Source of the DNA: Lyophyllum atratum
Lineage: Eukaryota > Basidiomycota > Agaricomycetes > Agaricales > Lyophyllaceae
Direction of reading: 5' to 3'
Length of the DNA stretch: 64,000 nt
Assembly (NCBI GenBank): GCA_014905825.1
Contig: JACGCN010000027.1
Span: forward strand, 310,001 to 374,000
The notes beneath the pieces were generated by a model that saw only the letters and a list, made by a program, of their open reading frames with translations, was not told where the DNA came from and did not search any database. The position numbers were made by a program, and so were the translations under genes. Below, piece by piece: positions 63,978-64,000 of the stretch (the first letter of the stretch is position 1; the number at the start of each line of letters is the position of its first letter).

Positions 63978-64000
63978 GGAGAGGAATGTGACAGAATGTG

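Overview
The window looks like nuclear DNA of a filamentous basidiomycete, most likely a wood- or litter-decaying Agaricomycete. Genes are dense, on both strands, and split by many 50-70 nt GT-AG introns with CTRAY-type branch sites. A complete secreted cellobiose dehydrogenase (haem domain, Ser/Thr linker, flavin domain) and a second secreted GMC oxidoreductase point to lignocellulose decay. No species is claimed. I see no mobile element, CRISPR array, rRNA or tRNA.

Layout. 1-1459: unrecognised minus-strand gene running off the left edge. 2006-5353: two convergent isoprenyl diphosphate synthases, COQ1 (+) and ERG20 (-). 6132-9617: cellobiose dehydrogenase (-), 23 exons. 10257-14799: P5A ATPase SPF1 (-). 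16588-17016: ribosomal protein eL38 (+). 17196-19181: site-2 protease (-). 19415-20333: four-helix membrane protein (-). 22056-22829: SNARE YKT6 (+). 23659-28151: fatty acid dioxygenase of the Ppo/linoleate diol synthase family (+). 28873-36825: class II myosin heavy chain (+). 37042-41234: TPR protein of the YPP1/TTC7 type (+). 41416-43314: SPX-RING protein (+). 43539-45042: mitochondrial release factor MRF1 (-). 45771-48330: GMC oxidoreductase (+). 48858-49631: thymidylate kinase CDC8 (-). 49786-53572: CSC1/OSCA-type channel (+). 53732-54779: possible proteasome assembly chaperone (-). 54908-55708: Cdc4-type myosin essential light chain (+). 56879-59239: 14-helix MFS transporter (+). 60587-61099: mitochondrial HSP10 (+). 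61720-63977: ETF-ubiquinone oxidoreductase (-).

Most of this is conserved housekeeping: isoprenoid and quinone supply (COQ1, ERG20), mitochondrial function (MRF1, HSP10, ETF-QO), ER and Golgi membranes (SPF1, S2P, YKT6), and cytokinesis (myosin II and its light chain, 18 kb apart). Accessory functions are the two secreted flavoenzymes, the oxylipin enzyme and the MFS transporter. I do not see a convincing unknown multigene system. The most unusual features are at gene-structure level: introns placed exactly after ATG in four genes, two GC-AG introns, very small exons in CDH, a terminal exon in YKT6 that carries the whole lipid box, insertions in farnesyl diphosphate synthase, and a Ppo enzyme whose P450 half has no visible haem-thiolate cysteine.
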